Source: an uncultured Devosia sp.
Lineage (GTDB): Bacteria; Pseudomonadota; Alphaproteobacteria; Rhizobiales; Devosiaceae
Direction of reading: 5' to 3'
Length of the DNA stretch: 15,968 nt
Assembly: GCA_946481445.1 (NCBI GenBank)
Contig: CAMLOA010000003.1
Span: 1-15,968 of the forward strand
The notes below the pieces were generated by a model. It made no database searches. It had not been told where the DNA came from and worked only from the letters and a program-made list of their open reading frames with translations. A program made the position numbers and the translations under genes. Shown here piece by piece: positions 15,355 through 15,968 of this stretch. Position 1 is the first letter of the stretch; every line of letters starts with the position of its first letter.

Positions 15355-15717
15355 TTAGTGCCCCTGGTCCTGCCGGTTCGCCAGCATCAGCAGCGTATCC
15401 ACGTGGCAGGGCGTGCCTGCCTTGCACCAGCAGGCCAGGTTCTTTCCGCCCAGTGCGGCCCGTATCCGGGCCAGGTCGGGCGGCATTTCGGCGGCCTGCA
15501 GCTCGCCGGACATCCAGCGCCGGTGGCGCGCCACGGCTTCGGCCTGCGCCGCCGCACGGCCCAGTCCGGTCTCGGCCATCACCGCATCGATGCTGAACGG
15601 GTTTCCCCACGGACCCGGCCGGGCCACAGATTGGGCCGGCAGCCCGTTGAGGGCCAGCGAGATTGCCTGCAGGTCAAAACCCTTGCGCCGGCTGAGGACA
15701 ATGCGCTGCGGCCTCAT
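15355..15717 (-). CDS. DUF4326 family small protein
   Basis: A 120-residue protein of unknown function. It contains the DUF4326 landmarks VARPGPWGNPFSI (31-43), an AVARHRRWM helix (61-69), and the C-terminal GKNLACWCKAGTPCHVDTLL (91-110). There, C96, C98, C104 and H105 form a possible metal site. I chose the ATG at 15717, which has AAGGAG five bases upstream and overlaps the upstream gene's TGA by four bases. The two are therefore co-translated. An upstream in-frame start at 15756 would lie inside the neighbouring gene. Confidence 0.85.
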   Translation of the reverse strand: MRPQRIVLSRRKGFDLQAISLALNGLPAQSVARPGPWGNPFSIDAVMAETGLGRAAAQAEAVARHRRWMSGELQAAEMPPDLARIRAALGGKNLACWCKAGTPCHVDTLLMLANRQDQGH

Positions 15718-15968
15718 CGCAGCTCCTTGTCGTAGACGAATTTGGGCATTTCCCACTTCCAGATGATGGCACCCACGCGCAGCGAAAAGCCGATGGCGAT
15801 GGCCGCGACAATGACCACATCGGCATAGATGTTCGCTTGCAGGCCGAAATAGTAGAGCGCCCCCGTGACGATCGAGACCGTGGCATAGAGTTCTCCGCGG
15901 AACACCAGCGGCACGTCATTGCACAGCACATCGCGCAGGATGCCGCCGAAAATGCCGGTGACCATGCC
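15714..15968 (-). CDS. UPF0126/TRIC-like membrane protein (partial, N-terminus outside window)
   Basis: The last 84 residues of a membrane protein cut by the window edge. GMVTGIFGGILRDVLCNDVP is the conserved Gly-rich half-repeat of the UPF0126 (YicG/YadS, glycine-transporter/TRIC-like) family. LVFRGELYATVSIVTGALYY and a further hydrophobic segment (DVVIVAAIAIGFSLRVGAII) follow. Prokaryotic TRIC homologues are trimeric cation channels; the actual substrate here is unknown. The methionine at 15965 is internal, not the start. The TGA overlaps the DUF4326 start. Confidence 0.85.
   Translation of the reverse strand, partial: GMVTGIFGGILRDVLCNDVPLVFRGELYATVSIVTGALYYFGLQANIYADVVIVAAIAIGFSLRVGAIIWKWEMPKFVYDKELR

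Noticed and set aside
15266..15610. N-terminal extension of the uxuA frame
   Set aside because: Overlaps the DUF4326 gene in another frame, is Pro/Arg rich, and lies before the conserved UxuA start, which has its own ribosome binding site.

Overview
The window is high-GC and densely packed. Its gene content (an HWE-family histidine kinase, a DivK-like receiver, DUF1328 and DUF4326 proteins, and a GC-rich dispersed intergenic palindrome) points to an alphaproteobacterium, most likely Hyphomicrobiales and possibly Devosia-like. That placement is an inference from gene families, not from a marker gene. No gap between genes exceeds about 210 bases. I saw no tRNA, rRNA, CRISPR array or insertion sequence.

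Region 1 (1-2179): the 3' end of an unidentified gene with a clean intrinsic terminator, a 54-residue DUF1328 membrane protein with its own terminator, a soluble PAS + HWE sensor kinase, and a convergent YdcF/ElyC-type DUF218 membrane protein. The last two overlap by 16 bases at their 3' ends.

Region 2 (2368-7178): a six-gene plus-strand operon. It encodes a complete polar-amino-acid-type ABC importer (ATPase, periplasmic binding protein, two permeases), then an MTH1187/YqgV-type thiamine-binding-fold protein and an AstE/AspA-type zinc deacylase. The last four genes are tightly coupled by 1- and 4-base overlaps and a 10-base gap. A large palindromic element sits between the binding-protein gene and the permeases. 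The layout suggests uptake of an amino-acid-like compound followed by hydrolysis in the cytosol.

Region 3 (7213-13949): a signalling island. On the minus strand is a six-TM PAS-GGDEF-EAL protein with both catalytic motifs intact. Divergent from it is an alpha-oxoamine synthase followed by a stand-alone receiver. Facing these is an operon of a six-TM hybrid histidine kinase and a DivK-like receiver. An alpha-oxoamine synthase beside a six-TM hybrid kinase and receivers has the same parts as the CqsA/CqsS and LqsA/LqsS/LqsR alpha-hydroxyketone quorum-sensing systems. This is the best candidate in the window for an undescribed signalling system, but the chemistry and the pairing are inferred. 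The divergent promoter region carries operator-like repeats.

Region 4 (14054-15968): minus-strand genes for mannonate dehydratase (uxuA, TTG start), a small DUF4326 protein, and the C-terminal end of a UPF0126/TRIC-like membrane protein cut by the window edge.
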